Positions 1-9,632 of a stretch of 64,000 nucleotides of DNA are shown here, piece after piece. Origin of the DNA: Paenibacillus sp. MBLB1832. Lineage in GTDB: Bacteria; Bacillota; Bacilli; Paenibacillales; NBRC-103111. Below the pieces are notes generated by a model. The model did not search any database and was not told the origin of the DNA. It worked only from the letters and a program-made list of their open reading frames with translations. Every line of letters starts with the position of its first letter. The stretch's first letter is position 1. The DNA is taken from NCBI RefSeq assembly GCF_032271945.1, contig NZ_CP130319.1:327001-391000 (forward strand). Direction: 5' to 3'. The translations under genes were made by a program, and so were the position numbers.

Positions 1-1
1 A

Positions 2-646
2 ACCGCTATAGGCCAGATGAGCTCCATTAGCAGTTCTGTGGATGGACTTGCGCAAGTAATTGCCCAACTCGCCGTTACTTCCAAAGAGATTAGCCAAATT
101 ACGGAAGCCATCACAGAAATATCTCAGCAAACCAATCTGCTCTCGCTTAATGCAGCAATTGAAGCGGCTAGGGCAGGTGAACACGGACGCGGATTTGCTG
201 TAGTAGCCGATGAAGTAAAGAAGCTTGCTGGACAATCCGCCCAGTCGACAGAAAAAATCGAGGGTCTAATCCGTACCATTCTGGCTGAGATCGATAAGGT
301 TCAGGCATCTACGCAATCGGCCGTTAAGGAAGTCAATCTGGGCATGGAAGTCGTTCATACGGCAGGTCATTTATTTTCTGAGATCGAACAATCTGTCGAT
401 GAGGTAAATAGCCAAGTACGGCAGGTTTCGGCAGCAACGCTTCAAATTTCAGCTGGAACCACGCAAGTTGTTCAAGCGATTGAAGGCATCGCCAGTGTGG
501 CTCAGGCAGCAGCATCTGGAACTCAGAACGTATCTGCGGCTGCAGAAGAGCAGTTGGCTTCTATGCAAGAGATTTCATCATCTTCTTCAGGCCTTACACA
601 CATGGCAGATGAGTTGCTCGTTTTGGTGGACAGATTTAAGATGTAA
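2..646 (+). CDS. Methyl-accepting chemotaxis protein, C-terminal part (cut by window start)
   Basis: The frame is already open at base 2, so the gene begins outside the window and only its cytoplasmic signalling tail is present. The hairpin-tip motif of chemoreceptors is clear ([20 protein letters not shown] followed by [15 protein letters not shown]), flanked by long heptad-rich helices that form the four-helix bundle contacting CheA and CheW. The end ([19 protein letters not shown]) is typical of Bacillales receptors. No sensor domain can be judged. A second chemoreceptor follows about 230 bases downstream on the same strand. The family call is certain; the ligand is unknown. Confidence 0.95.
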   Translation, partial: TAIGQMSSISSSVDGLAQVIAQLAVTSKEISQITEAITEISQQTNLLSLNAAIEAARAGEHGRGFAVVADEVKKLAGQSAQSTEKIEGLIRTILAEIDKVQASTQSAVKEVNLGMEVVHTAGHLFSEIEQSVDEVNSQVRQVSAATLQISAGTTQVVQAIEGIASVAQAAASGTQNVSAAAEEQLASMQEISSSSSGLTHMADELLVLVDRFKM

Positions 647-744
647 TTAGATTCACGACTACAAATTTGAACCATTGGAATGCCTTGGTGTTACTGCAAT
701 TGCGGTGATGCCGAGGTTTTTATCTTCTAAAGTCATTTGAATCG

Positions 745-876
745 ATGAAAAGTGAAAGAAACGTTGTCATTTATCAAAAGGAAAAGGAACATGAAGAAAA
801 ATGTCGAATACTAGGCACATGGGACCAAGAAAGCGTTGTCAAACATATTAAAGCTGAAGGGAAATTGACAGGATGA
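745..876 (+). CDS. Possible 43-residue ORF overlapping the next chemoreceptor start
   Basis: An ATG opens a 43-codon frame rich in Lys and Glu ([20 protein letters not shown]...) whose TGA stop overlaps the ATG of the following chemoreceptor in an ATGA arrangement, the classic geometry of translational coupling. I see no good ribosome site before its own ATG, and the frame is open only back to about 709. It matches no family I recognise. It may be a coupled small protein or the remnant tail of a lost gene. The chemoreceptor has its own AAGGG site inside this frame, so coupling is not required. Confidence 0.3.
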   Translation: MKSERNVVIYQKEKEHEEKCRILGTWDQESVVKHIKAEGKLTG

Positions 877-2918
877 GAAGTCTAAAAACTGTGCTTGTTT
901 TAATTTTGGCATCCATGACGGTATTGATGTTTGTGGGACAATCGATGTTCGGATTTGTGCAATTTAAAAGCCAGGTGCTGAAGGATGCCGAACAAAAACT
1001 GCTGCTGCAGACAAATAAGCAGGCAGATCAGCTGTACGCGATGTTGGAGAGGTCTTCGAAACTGGGGGAAGGGCTCGCGTATTCGATTAGTCAGTCTTCC
1101 ATTCAGGACATTAAGAAAAATGAAGAAATCACGAAGCAGTTTGTTGCGGCTGATCCGCTTATCGTAGGCGGAGGTTTCTGGATGGAGCCGAACAAATTCG
1201 ACCCGAAAGCGAAGCTTTTTGCGCGGTACGCTTATAAGGATAAGCAAGGTATTGTGTTTGATGATCAATACAGTACGGGCACCTTCGATTATTTAAAGGA
1301 AGAGTGGTATAAGAACGGTTTCCTGGGGAAACAGAACGTGTGGTCCTCACCGTATAAGGATGCCGTTACAGGTGTAGCGATGATTACGGTGACTGGCATG
1401 ATAAAGAAAAGTAACGAAGTGATTGGCGTAACAACAATCGATGTTGGTCTGGAAGAGCTTCAGAAGCTGGTGACATCGATGAAAATCGGTGAACAAGGAC
1501 ACGCCTTCATGCTCGCGGCGGATGGCGCTTATATCGCACACCCAGTCAAAGAAAAAACGATGGATATCAAAATATCAGACGATCCGGACGAACATGTTCG
1601 CTCGATTGGCGATCAGATCATTCATGCGGACGCCGCCAGCTTCATCCAAACCAACTATGCTGGTGAAGAAGCTTATGTCGCTTATGCTCCTGTCGGAGAC
1701 ACGGGGATGAAAATTGTGGCTGTTATGGATTATTCGGAATTGATGCATCCAATCAATCACTATCTGCAAACCAGCATTCTTGTATTCCTTGGTGCGATCG
1801 CTCTGTTCATTGCATTAATGTATTGGTTTATTCATAAGTATGTTTCGTTGCCGATAACTAAATTGAGAAATGAAATTAATCGTTTGGTCGAAAAAGGCGG
1901 AGATTTAACGCAAAGCATAGCCATTTCCAGCCGAAACGAAATAGGCGACCTCGCTGCCTCTTTCAATCAGTTTATTGCTAATTTGCGAGGGATTGTCGCG
2001 AACGTTGTGAGCTATGCGAATCAGGTCGATCACATTGCAAGCAGCTCGGCCAAATCGGCAACGGAAGTGGGTCAAGCCTCCGATCAAGTTGTTTTCATTG
2101 CGGAGAACATCGCAACGGGAACAAGCTCCCAAGCAGTGACGGTAATGGGAATCCTCGATAAAATGACGAGGACCCAAGAGCAGGTCAATGAAACCAAGCG
2201 TGAAATGGAAAGGTCGGTCGAGCTTGCCAAGCAGTCTGCGAGTGTTGCCACTTCTGGAGGACAAGCGATGCAGGAGGCGGCACATGAGGTTGATCAAATC
2301 GTTGGCGTTACCAATGAAACCATGTCTGCTATTCGAAAATTGGAAGAGAGCTCTCACCAAATCGGTGAGTTTGTGACCGCAATTGAAGGTATTACAGCGA
2401 CGACCAATCTGCTCGCGTTGAATGCTTCTATTGAGGCGGCGCGTGCTGGTGAGCACGGTAGAGGATTCGGGGTCGTAGCGGGAGAGATTCGCAAACTTGC
2501 GGAGCAGTCGAACACGGCGACCTCGCAAATCGCGGCATTAGTCCATGTGATCCAACAGGAGACGCAAGCTTCCGTTCGCATGATGGAGCTCAGCAGTACA
2601 GCGGTTACATCACTTACGCAGAAGGCAGAGCAGGGCAACCTTTCGCTGCAAAAAATTCAGGTGCATGTTGATGACACCGAAGTGAGCATTACGCATTTGC
2701 TGCAAACGATTGATATGGTGCTGGGCAATTCCAAGCATGTGCTAACCGCGATTGAAGAAGCATCAGCGACTTCACAGGAAATGACCGCATCTACCCAAGA
2801 GGTATCTGCTTTTATCCAAGAACAGCATGCGTCCATTGATTTGTTGTCCAACAATCTCAAAGAAATGAGCGGAATTGCGGTACTGCTAAGAAATGAAGTC
2901 AGCAAATTTGTTGTATAA
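873..2918 (+). CDS. Methyl-accepting chemotaxis protein with dCache sensor
   Basis: This is a 681-residue classical transmembrane chemoreceptor. TM1 lies near residues 5-27. The extracellular dCache domain spans about 40-290 and shows the family hallmarks (EEWYKNG, then [17 protein letters not shown], then [13 protein letters not shown]). TM2 is near 298-320, followed by a HAMP domain and the signalling helices with the tip [20 protein letters not shown]. The Arg of the amino-acid-binding dCache signature is not evident before the WY pair, so the ligand is probably not a plain amino acid. The start is preceded by AAGGG at about 10 nt. A rho-independent terminator follows the stop, so transcription probably ends here. 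Confidence 0.93.
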   Translation: MRSLKTVLVLILASMTVLMFVGQSMFGFVQFKSQVLKDAEQKLLLQTNKQADQLYAMLERSSKLGEGLAYSISQSSIQDIKKNEEITKQFVAADPLIVGGGFWMEPNKFDPKAKLFARYAYKDKQGIVFDDQYSTGTFDYLKEEWYKNGFLGKQNVWSSPYKDAVTGVAMITVTGMIKKSNEVIGVTTIDVGLEELQKLVTSMKIGEQGHAFMLAADGAYIAHPVKEKTMDIKISDDPDEHVRSIGDQIIHADAASFIQTNYAGEEAYVAYAPVGDTGMKIVAVMDYSELMHPINHYLQTSILVFLGAIALFIALMYWFIHKYVSLPITKLRNEINRLVEKGGDLTQSIAISSRNEIGDLAASFNQFIANLRGIVANVVSYANQVDHIASSSAKSATEVGQASDQVVFIAENIATGTSSQAVTVMGILDKMTRTQEQVNETKREMERSVELAKQSASVATSGGQAMQEAAHEVDQIVGVTNETMSAIRKLEESSHQIGEFVTAIEGITATTNLLALNASIEAARAGEHGRGFGVVAGEIRKLAEQSNTATSQIAALVHVIQQETQASVRMMELSSTAVTSLTQKAEQGNLSLQKIQVHVDDTEVSITHLLQTIDMVLGNSKHVLTAIEEASATSQEMTASTQEVSAFIQEQHASIDLLSNNLKEMSGIAVLLRNEVSKFVV

Positions 2919-2920
2919 GT

Positions 2921-2956
2921 GAGAGAGCGCCCATTAGGGTGCTCTCTTCTATTTTC
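2921..2956 (+). terminator. Rho-independent terminator after dCache chemoreceptor
   Basis: A near-perfect hairpin (GAGAGCGCCC, ATTA loop, GGGTGCTCTC) is followed by a T-rich tail directly after the chemoreceptor stop. Confidence 0.8.
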
Positions 2957-3085
2957 GACTCGGCAGCAAACGTGTGGCTATGCCAATTCGATTCCAGCTA
3001 TTGATGGTGTTAATCGCCATAACCAGCACCATGAATTCCTGCTCATTAAATACAATGAGCGGAAGTTTTTTGTCGTTCGTTGCAG
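2949..3085 (-). pseudogene. C-terminal remnant of a carboxymuconolactone decarboxylase/AhpD-like protein
   Basis: Read on the minus strand, this stretch ends in a stop at 2949-2951 and encodes NEQEFMVLVMAINTINSWNR followed by IGIATRLLPSRK. That closely resembles the end of AhpD-like peroxidase-family proteins (consensus of the type EEE..NL.LAI..INAWNRL.IA.R). Only the last 40 or so codons survive and no start or catalytic CxxC region is present. The fragment lies between a terminator and the terD promoter, so it looks like a decayed leftover. The assignment rests on recalled family patterns. Confidence 0.5.
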
Positions 3086-3150
3086 CGCGCAACAATCACA
3101 TAAAATATGGTAAACTAAACTCAGTAAGCTGAGCGAAAGGTGAGATAACC

Positions 3151-3726
3151 ATGTCAATCGATTTGTCTAAAGGTCAACGTATCGACTTAACGAAAACAAA
3201 CCCAGGTCTAACCAAAATAATCGTGGGACTTGGCTGGGATATTAATAGATACCAAGGGGGAGGCGAATTCGATCTGGATGCATCGGCCTTTCTTCTTCAT
3301 GAAGATGGTAAAGCAAAATCAGCAGCAGATTTCGTTTTTTATAATAACCTCCAAGCATATGACGGTGCGGTCCTTCACACAGGTGACAATCGAACGGGGG
3401 AAGGCGACGGTGATGACGAACAAATCATCATTGATTTTGCTAAGATCCCAGCCACGATCAACCGGATTGGCATTACCGTGACGATTCATGAGGCTAGTCA
3501 ACGTTCTCAAAATTTTGGACAAGTTAGCCATGCATTCGTGAGGGTAGTGAATGAAGTTACAAAGCAGGAAATTATGCGATACGATTTGGGTGAAGAGTTT
3601 TCGATTGAAACGGCTGTCGTCTTCTGTGAGTTTTATCGATATGGAAGTGATTGGAAATTCCAGGCGATTGGCAGTGGTTTTGCGGGTGGCTTGGCGGCGC
3701 TGGTTAGGAATTATGGGTTGGAGTAG
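3151..3726 (+). CDS. terD: TerD family calcium-binding stress protein
   Basis: This 191-residue protein has the full TerD fold. It shows the N-terminal [15 protein letters not shown], the core [10 protein letters not shown], and the acidic calcium-site signatures ([13 protein letters not shown]). The DLDASA and GD.D motifs are those that bind calcium in TerD/YceD/YceE proteins, which are linked to tellurite, phage and envelope stress in many bacteria. Start choice is supported by AAAGGTGA eight bases upstream. It stands alone here, whereas Bacillus usually carries several ter-like genes together (yceC-H), so this is probably an orphan paralogue. The precise role is unknown. Confidence 0.92.
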   Translation: MSIDLSKGQRIDLTKTNPGLTKIIVGLGWDINRYQGGGEFDLDASAFLLHEDGKAKSAADFVFYNNLQAYDGAVLHTGDNRTGEGDGDDEQIIIDFAKIPATINRIGITVTIHEASQRSQNFGQVSHAFVRVVNEVTKQEIMRYDLGEEFSIETAVVFCEFYRYGSDWKFQAIGSGFAGGLAALVRNYGLE

Positions 3727-3810
3727 GGTGAAGTTGTAAGAAGCACAGGCCTAATTTGGGCAGGTGCCTCTTTTTATATTTCAAGCTCGTCATTGGCAGC
3801 TGACATCTCG

Positions 3811-4002
3811 TCACCAACAAAAACTCAACACTACCGTAATATCCTTATCAAATAGATCAATATGCCCGTGTTCGTTCCGGGTAAACATGTACCCATTTTC
3901 CTCGATCCCCCGACATATATGAGAAAGACGATGTTCATCCATTTGGATTAGCTTTGCTAATTGTGCGAGCTGTATGGGCTTGTTATTGAGTGACAGCATC
4001 AT
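3811..4002 (-). CDS. Small winged-helix/MerR-like protein, probably truncated
   Basis: The 63-residue product holds one helix-turn-helix-like unit (LAQLAKLIQMDEHRLSHICR) followed by a wing-like segment (NGYMFTRNEHGHIDLFDKD). This resembles the N-terminal DNA-binding domain of MerR/RacA-type proteins, which normally continue into a coiled coil. Here a stop comes right after that domain, so it is either a free-standing mini-regulator or a truncated gene. A GTAGG-like ribosome site precedes the ATG. Upstream lies a dyad (TACAAA, GTGT, TTTGTA near 4099-4114) that could be an operator. Confidence 0.4.
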   Translation of the reverse strand: MMLSLNNKPIQLAQLAKLIQMDEHRLSHICRGIEENGYMFTRNEHGHIDLFDKDITVVLSFCW

Positions 4003-4187
4003 ACCAACCTACTTTCCGTCTGATTTAGGTGACTATGATTAAATTAACAAGAATGAGATGCAAAGTATCAGGAATCTTGTCGTCCAAGTTCTCACAATAC
4101 AAAGTGTTTTGTAGTTTGTCACAAACGTCATGCAATAAACAGCTGTGAAAAAGAAAGGCCGCCGCTCTCATAAGCGACAGCCTTAAC

Positions 4188-4222
4188 GCTCCCGTCCTGG
4201 AAAGACGTCGGGAGCTATTTAT
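4188..4222 (+). terminator. Hairpin with T-rich tail at the end of the decayed cyclase
   Basis: GCTCCCG and CGGGAGC pair across a 14-base loop and are followed by TATTTATTTTTT on the plus strand. The broken diguanylate cyclase gene ends inside it on the other strand. Confidence 0.5.
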
Positions 4223-4950
4223 TTTTTACACATGCACAATATGCTGCTCCGTATCCACAGTGCCTCGGGACATCAAAAAGCAACAGCGAGATTGGCTTCT
4301 TTTTCTTGGCATAAGCGGCAAGGTAATAGTGAGTCCGTGAAATAAACGTCCTGCGGTTTAACGTCCCCGTTAAATCATTATAGTTTGCCAGGCGGAGCAG
4401 AGCTTGGTCGGCTTGTTCTTTCATTAAGAGAATGAAGCCTGTATTGGCTGCAATAAGCAAAGGATCGTTAAATAAAACCAGCCAAGAACATTGGTCAACG
4501 TGGATGTGCTTTTTCTGTGAATCATACGGTACGCAGGCAGCAGAAGAGCAGAAGCCAAGCAGATGGAAACAAAAGCGATGCGAAAATTTTCTGTATTCTG
4601 GATCAGCAGGATGCTGTGAAAGCCGACAATACCTGCGAGGACCCAGGCGAAATACAGGTTTCGCGTGATGAATTCACAAGGCATACCGTAAATGTATCTG
4701 TCACGCCGCCGCGTAGCATAAGGATCAGCCATGCCGTGGCTTGCACACATTTTGCAAAGAAAAAGTATCGGATTGTAGGATCGCTCTTATGCTGACACCA
4801 ATAGGCATAATGAATACCGCGGTGAATAGCTGTCTGATGACGAGTGTTAGCAGCATGGTTTTCAAATCTAAGTTTAGACTCATCTATTGCGCCATGAATG
4901 AAGAAAAACGGTAGAGATCCTGTAAAAATTTGTCGAATACCTTCTAGCAA
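4215..4950 (-). pseudogene. Decayed membrane diguanylate cyclase (frameshifts and internal deletion)
   Basis: Three overlapping minus-strand frames together reconstruct a membrane-anchored GGDEF protein. The first frame ends in a TM segment (FFFAKCVQATAWLILMLRGG). The second (4424-4750) carries two further hydrophobic helices (YFAWVLAGIVGFHSILLI, AFVSICLASALLL). The third (4215-4460) starts with a last TM helix (IAANTGFILLMKEQAD) and enters the GGDEF domain (YNDLTGTLNRRTF ... KPISLLLFDV). The frame then breaks where IDHFK..ND and the GGDEF signature should follow. At least two frame changes and loss of the catalytic core make it non-functional. Two intact cyclases lie 4 kb downstream. Confidence 0.7.
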
Positions 4951-5073
4951 AGTTGCTGAAAAGAATCCTAGAACGTGAATAGCATTTCCGATGAAGGAAA
5001 AGATAACAATGCGACGATAGGAAGCCGTCTAATTACTGCGCTAACTAAATAGCTAATTTGGAGGGTGTTAAAG

Positions 5074-8000
5074 TTGAATATTTTACGTGATGAACTCAAA
5101 CGAACGAAAGATGGTTATGAAGTAATCATTTACCTTGACACACAGGATGTCGAATTTGCAAGTGAATCGGGACCCAATAATAAGGAAAAGCAAGGATTAA
5201 CAAATGATATCCAAGCTTATGTAAAGAAGAAGTACCCCAAAATAAGAGTCAACGTAGCGAGAGTTATGCTGGGGGGCATGCTCGTCTCTACGATTCCTCT
5301 GTCGGGGGGACTCGCACACGCGGCTGAAGCTAATCCTACAACTCCTACAACCCCGCCTGCAGTAACGCAGACATCAGGTGTAAAAACGTCCGCAGACTTT
5401 ACGGATCTTGTTGGTATTGATGCAGGGCTGAAAGCCAAAGTGGATGCTTTGCTTGCTAAGGGTTACATGGAAGGTAAAACAGATACAACGTTTGATATCA
5501 CTGGCAATATGACACGTGCTGAAGCAGCTAAGCTCGTTTCCAAAGTCATGGGTTTAACTGTCGGCACAGAAACAAAGTCAAGTTTTGCGGATGTCAGCTC
5601 AACGGATGGATCGATCAGCTGGTCGATTCCTTACATCGAAGCGGCTAAAAAAGCTGGCATTATCGACGGTATGACGGATACTACCTTCGCACCGAAAGAT
5701 AACGTAACACTCGGACAATTGGCTACCATGTTCGTAAAAGGTCTTGGTAAAACAGCTGACGTTAAACAAACACCAGGCACCCCATGGTACCAAGGTTACA
5801 TGGATGTAGCCAAAGCAAACGGTATTGACCTTGGCGCAGACGGTTCCAAAATGGCAAGTCGCGCTGACCTGGTGAGCGGTTCGTATGCGGCGGATGTGGC
5901 GGTTAGCGCTACGCAGGCTGTTACGCTTAGCGATGTTAAAGCGACAGGGGCTAAGCAACTAACGGTAACGTTTAACAAAGCGGTTGACGATACCAAAGCG
6001 GTATTTGCTGTGAAGAAGGGCACGATTACAACTAACATTGCTACAACTACCTTCTCTGCTGATAAGAAAACCGCTACTCTTGAGTTGAGCAGCAAATTGA
6101 CAGATGGTGATTATGCAATTAGTGTTTCAGGGCTTTCTACTGCACCACTTACTAAAACGATAACAGCAGTGAGTGAAAAAGTATCTAAAATTGAATTCCT
6201 ATCTCAAACTGCTCCTCTTTCAGATTTTGATGCAGATGGGAATATTGATGGTGCCACTGTTGGTTATAAGGTTACCAACCAATATGGTGAAGATATTACT
6301 AGCACCACAGATTTAACTTCGAATTCAACTGTTGGTACACCTGATGCGACTGCTGGGAAGTTTACAATCGCAAAAACGGACTTTGCTACAAATGATAAAG
6401 TTAGTGTGACTCTTATTCATCCAGCAACTGCTGTTTCTGCAACTGCTACTCTCACAGTCTCTTCAGAAGCGAAAGTTGCAGACATCTCTATCGTGAAGCT
6501 TTACAACAAAGATGGTAAACAACTAAATGAAGACACTAATCTTGCAACTGACAAGTTCTACTTATTAGTAGATGCAAAAGATCAGTATGGTACTGCCATT
6601 ACTAATCCAGCAAAACTAAGCGCTGCTAATTTACTTGTCAACGAAACTAATAATGCATCCACTGATGCTGCAACTGCATTCACAACAATTAAAGTTGATG
6701 GTGTAGATACAGTAGCTTTGCCAATTAATGCTCCTGCAGCAGGCATTACAGTAGGTTCAAATATCGTTACATTAATTTCGACAACATCTGGTAAGAGTGC
6801 ATCATTAGAGGTTAAAGTAGTTGAGTCGGTACGTTCAGATGTTGTAAATCTTACAAATCCAGGGTTAGTTGCAGCTAATGAAGATGTTTATATTGGTGTT
6901 GAAGCTTTAGATAAAACTGGTAAAGCAATTACTGATGTAAAGACCCTTAACGACGCAACAAAAGGAACAAAAGTCACTGTCGGCAGTGCAACATTAACCA
7001 ATCCGTTCGAACTTAAAGATGGCGCAGTAGTCATTAAAGTTCCAGCTGCTCAAGTATCTACAAAAGGCGTAGTTTCCCTGATTGCTGTTACATCTAGCAA
7101 CAAAGTATCGACACTTACACTTAACGTAAAAGATGAAGCAATTCCTACAGTTATAAGAGGGGTAGACGCTGACTTTGGCAAGACTTTAGTAGGTTCTGCT
7201 TCAACAACTGTAGGTGTTAGCAACTTAGTAGTAGAAGATCAATACGGTCGTGTCATGACGGATGCTGCTGTAACTACATGGCTTGATGCTGGTAATAAAA
7301 TCCTAGTTACAGAAGATGAAAATGCTACAGTAGTAGCTGTAGGTAATACTGATGCAGCTAAAAATATTACAAGTTCTGGAGGAACAGTAACTCCAGTAAC
7401 TGTAACAGCAGGTGCAGCTAACGGTACTGAAAAATTAACATTTACATTAGTAAAAGCAGGTACTCCTCAAACTGCAAGCGCTGGGGAAGTGACTATGCGC
7501 GTCACAGATGGTACAGAGTATGTTTCTTACTCTGTAGATACAGTAGGCACCGTATATGATGAAAAAGGTGCTGCTGCTGCAAATACTGATGCTGCTGCTT
7601 ATGATAAGGCTGTTAAAGTTTATGGAGTATTAGCTGACGGCAGCAAAGTTCTACTATCTGTATCTAATGATTATACGATTACTTCAACAAATAGCGCAGT
7701 ACAAACAGATGTTAGTGGTGATTCAGTAATTGACCAAACAACTGCGGCAACGTACGGTACTGATAAGACAGAGGTTGTTGCTCCAATTACGGTGACAATT
7801 AATGCAACTGGTCAACAATTCAACCAAGATGTTACAATTTCCAAGGTTGCTCCTTCAGTAAAAACAGTTAAGTTTGTAAATGACAATACGACTAGCTCGA
7901 CTGCTGTAACTACAATGAAGCATACTGCTGGTGCTGGATTCTCCATCGCAAATATTACTGCAGGTAATGACAAAACAAACATTGTTGTAACTGATCAATA

Positions 8001-8235
8001 TGGTGTCTCCGTAGTCGCAGCGGCAGCGGCAGGCGATATAACATTTGCTGACGGAACAACAGTAGCTGCTCCGCGTGTTACAATTACACCTGTAACTGGT
8101 GCAATCAGCATTACGAACAATGGATTGGCAAATGCCGCAGTAACAGCATCCACCGTTACAGCAGGCGATGTGTTTGATGTAACAGTTACCTACGCTGGCG
8201 GCGCAACTTCAACTGTCCGTGTAACTGTTGAATAG
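5074..8235 (+). CDS. S-layer protein with SLH repeats and Ig-like repeats
   Basis: This is a roughly 1053-residue surface protein. The best start is TTG at 5074, nine bases after GGAGG; the in-frame GTG at 5065 abuts that site and is unlikely. An unusual N-terminal stretch of about 60 residues (NILRDELKRTKDGYEVIIYL...) precedes a hydrophobic signal segment (VMLGGMLVSTIPLSGGLAHA) with an AxA-like cleavage site. Three SLH-like repeats follow (about 108-155, 169-225, 236-275; TRAEAAKLVSK, TLGQLATMFVK), expected to bind pyruvylated wall polymer. The rest consists of Ala/Thr/Val-rich beta repeats of the Big type, ending in VRVTVE. Length and composition fit a main S-layer subunit. A strong terminator follows. 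Confidence 0.9.
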   Translation: MNILRDELKRTKDGYEVIIYLDTQDVEFASESGPNNKEKQGLTNDIQAYVKKKYPKIRVNVARVMLGGMLVSTIPLSGGLAHAAEANPTTPTTPPAVTQTSGVKTSADFTDLVGIDAGLKAKVDALLAKGYMEGKTDTTFDITGNMTRAEAAKLVSKVMGLTVGTETKSSFADVSSTDGSISWSIPYIEAAKKAGIIDGMTDTTFAPKDNVTLGQLATMFVKGLGKTADVKQTPGTPWYQGYMDVAKANGIDLGADGSKMASRADLVSGSYAADVAVSATQAVTLSDVKATGAKQLTVTFNKAVDDTKAVFAVKKGTITTNIATTTFSADKKTATLELSSKLTDGDYAISVSGLSTAPLTKTITAVSEKVSKIEFLSQTAPLSDFDADGNIDGATVGYKVTNQYGEDITSTTDLTSNSTVGTPDATAGKFTIAKTDFATNDKVSVTLIHPATAVSATATLTVSSEAKVADISIVKLYNKDGKQLNEDTNLATDKFYLLVDAKDQYGTAITNPAKLSAANLLVNETNNASTDAATAFTTIKVDGVDTVALPINAPAAGITVGSNIVTLISTTSGKSASLEVKVVESVRSDVVNLTNPGLVAANEDVYIGVEALDKTGKAITDVKTLNDATKGTKVTVGSATLTNPFELKDGAVVIKVPAAQVSTKGVVSLIAVTSSNKVSTLTLNVKDEAIPTVIRGVDADFGKTLVGSASTTVGVSNLVVEDQYGRVMTDAAVTTWLDAGNKILVTEDENATVVAVGNTDAAKNITSSGGTVTPVTVTAGAANGTEKLTFTLVKAGTPQTASAGEVTMRVTDGTEYVSYSVDTVGTVYDEKGAAAANTDAAAYDKAVKVYGVLADGSKVLLSVSNDYTITSTNSAVQTDVSGDSVIDQTTAATYGTDKTEVVAPITVTINATGQQFNQDVTISKVAPSVKTVKFVNDNTTSSTAVTTMKHTAGAGFSIANITAGNDKTNIVVTDQYGVSVVAAAAAGDITFADGTTVAAPRVTITPVTGAISITNNGLANAAVTASTVTAGDVFDVTVTYAGGATSTVRVTVE

Positions 8236-8257
8236 TACGAGCATCCAAACGCCTAAA

Positions 8258-8289
8258 CGAAAAAGCACCCATCACTGGGTGCTTTTTCG
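8258..8289. terminator. Bidirectional terminator between S-layer gene and small secreted gene
   Basis: CGAAAAAGCACCC and GGGTGCTTTTTCG form a perfect 13-bp stem over ATCACT, giving T runs in both directions between convergent genes. Confidence 0.9.
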
Positions 8290-8298
8290 TTATACCAT

Positions 8299-8514
8299 CT
8301 ACTGAGGATTCGCAATAATCTTCCCATGCTGCCACTCGAATTCGTACTCGAATTGTTCGGTGGAGTCATACAGCTCGGGAGAGTACGGACGCACGATTAC
8401 ATGCTCGGTACGTGCCGTCTCGGAAGACTTCTCTGGTTGAAGCTCGTTGGCCGCGGCGCCAACAGCAATAAGGGAGAATAGGCAGAAAAAGAACAAACCA
8501 ATCTTCGTTTTCAT
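8299..8514 (-). CDS. Small secreted protein, unknown function
   Basis: A 71-residue product begins with a clear signal peptide (KTKIGLFFFCLFSLIAVGAA, then ANE) and leaves about 48 mature residues that are acidic and rich in Glu and Tyr (FEYEFEWQHGK). GGAGG lies about nine bases before the ATG. No cysteine lipobox and no known domain is visible. It is convergent with the S-layer gene and shares its terminator. Whether it is released or surface-bound cannot be told. Confidence 0.65.
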   Translation of the reverse strand: MKTKIGLFFFCLFSLIAVGAAANELQPEKSSETARTEHVIVRPYSPELYDSTEQFEYEFEWQHGKIIANPQ

Positions 8515-8770
8515 AGGATGGGGCCTCCGTCAAATCATGATATCTTTATTGTAATAGGCAATTGTCATGGCAAGATGAGCAGGAAGTAAAGATCATATGA
8601 ATCATGGTGAAAACGGCATGCAGTGAGGTCGATCGTGCCCTGATACGGTTTAGTTTTTCTAACTAAAAGTAAAAATATAACAAAAAACAGCCAAATATTT
8701 CTTGTCATACTTAGAAGAAGTGTGTCACTATAGAAGCATTGAAGACACAAATCGAATCATGGTGATCAGG

Positions 8771-9451
8771 ATGAAGTATTCGGGAAGAATCCTTATAATA
8801 TCAATCGTTTTAGTGATAATCATCGCCTTTAGAATGTATGCGTTTATTTATTATCATGTTCCATTACTTCAGTTCCCCTTATTTGGTATGTGCTTATTAT
8901 TGGCGGGGTGGATGTTGGGCAAGCAGTTTGATCGATTGAAATTTCTTTCGGAAAAGGATCATCTGACGACGCTGTACAACAGGAGATTCATACAGGATGC
9001 ATTCCCGAAGCTCATCGCTTCCGTAGATCGTAAGCAGGCGAAGCTGGTGTTATATTTTATCGACGTGGATGATTTTAAATTAATCAATGACTCCTGCGGG
9101 CACAAAATCGGCGATCAAGTCCTGCAACGAATTGCAAATATTCTACTGCTCTATGGGCAAAAGAAGGATGTAGCCGCACGGTGGGCGGGGGATGAGTTTT
9201 TGCTCTTATCTACCCCGTCGAGTGCATACACAGAAGAGATGCTGATTGCTCATATGCAGCGGGAATTGGCGATAGCTTCTCAAGAGTTTCAAATAGATCT
9301 TTCGGTTTCCATTGGAACAGCCATGTATCCAGATGAAGCGCAGACATTGGAGGATTTATTGCATGTAGCGGATCAGGATATGTATGCTTTGAAAATGGGG
9401 AGAAAATGCCAACCTGTCAGCGCGATGGGAACTACGCATTCGGTAAGTTGA
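8771..9451 (+). CDS. Membrane diguanylate cyclase (GGDEF)
   Basis: The 226-residue protein has two N-terminal TM helices (about 8-27 and 35-53) and one GGDEF domain (SEKDHLTTLYNRRF, IDVDDFKLINDSCGHKIGD, RWAGDEF). It should make c-di-GMP from two GTP at the membrane. The signature is AGDEF, a common active variant. The RxxD inhibitory site five residues upstream is replaced by QKKD, so product inhibition may be lost. I chose ATG 8771 because GGTGATC, matching the 16S 3' end, sits at 8761-8767. Upstream TTG and ATG codons lack such a site. It is single-gene with its own terminator. Confidence 0.85.
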   Translation: MKYSGRILIISIVLVIIIAFRMYAFIYYHVPLLQFPLFGMCLLLAGWMLGKQFDRLKFLSEKDHLTTLYNRRFIQDAFPKLIASVDRKQAKLVLYFIDVDDFKLINDSCGHKIGDQVLQRIANILLLYGQKKDVAARWAGDEFLLLSTPSSAYTEEMLIAHMQRELAIASQEFQIDLSVSIGTAMYPDEAQTLEDLLHVADQDMYALKMGRKCQPVSAMGTTHSVS

Positions 9452-9462
9452 ATGGAAAGGAA

Positions 9463-9488
9463 GAAGCACCCATTAGGGTGCTTTTGTC
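9463..9488 (+). terminator. Terminator after GGDEF gene
   Basis: The hairpin AGCACCC, ATTA, GGGTGCT is followed by TTTG shortly after the stop. Confidence 0.8.
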
Positions 9489-9632
9489 TATTTAACTGCC
9501 AACAAGAACGCATAGACAGAAATAGTGTGCGTTTTACATGAATTTCATGATTTTTGCCGATTTCGAAAGGAAATCAGCGCTTTTTGTCGAATAATTTTGG
9601 ATTGAAATCTATTTCCGAGTTGGAGGGCTTCC

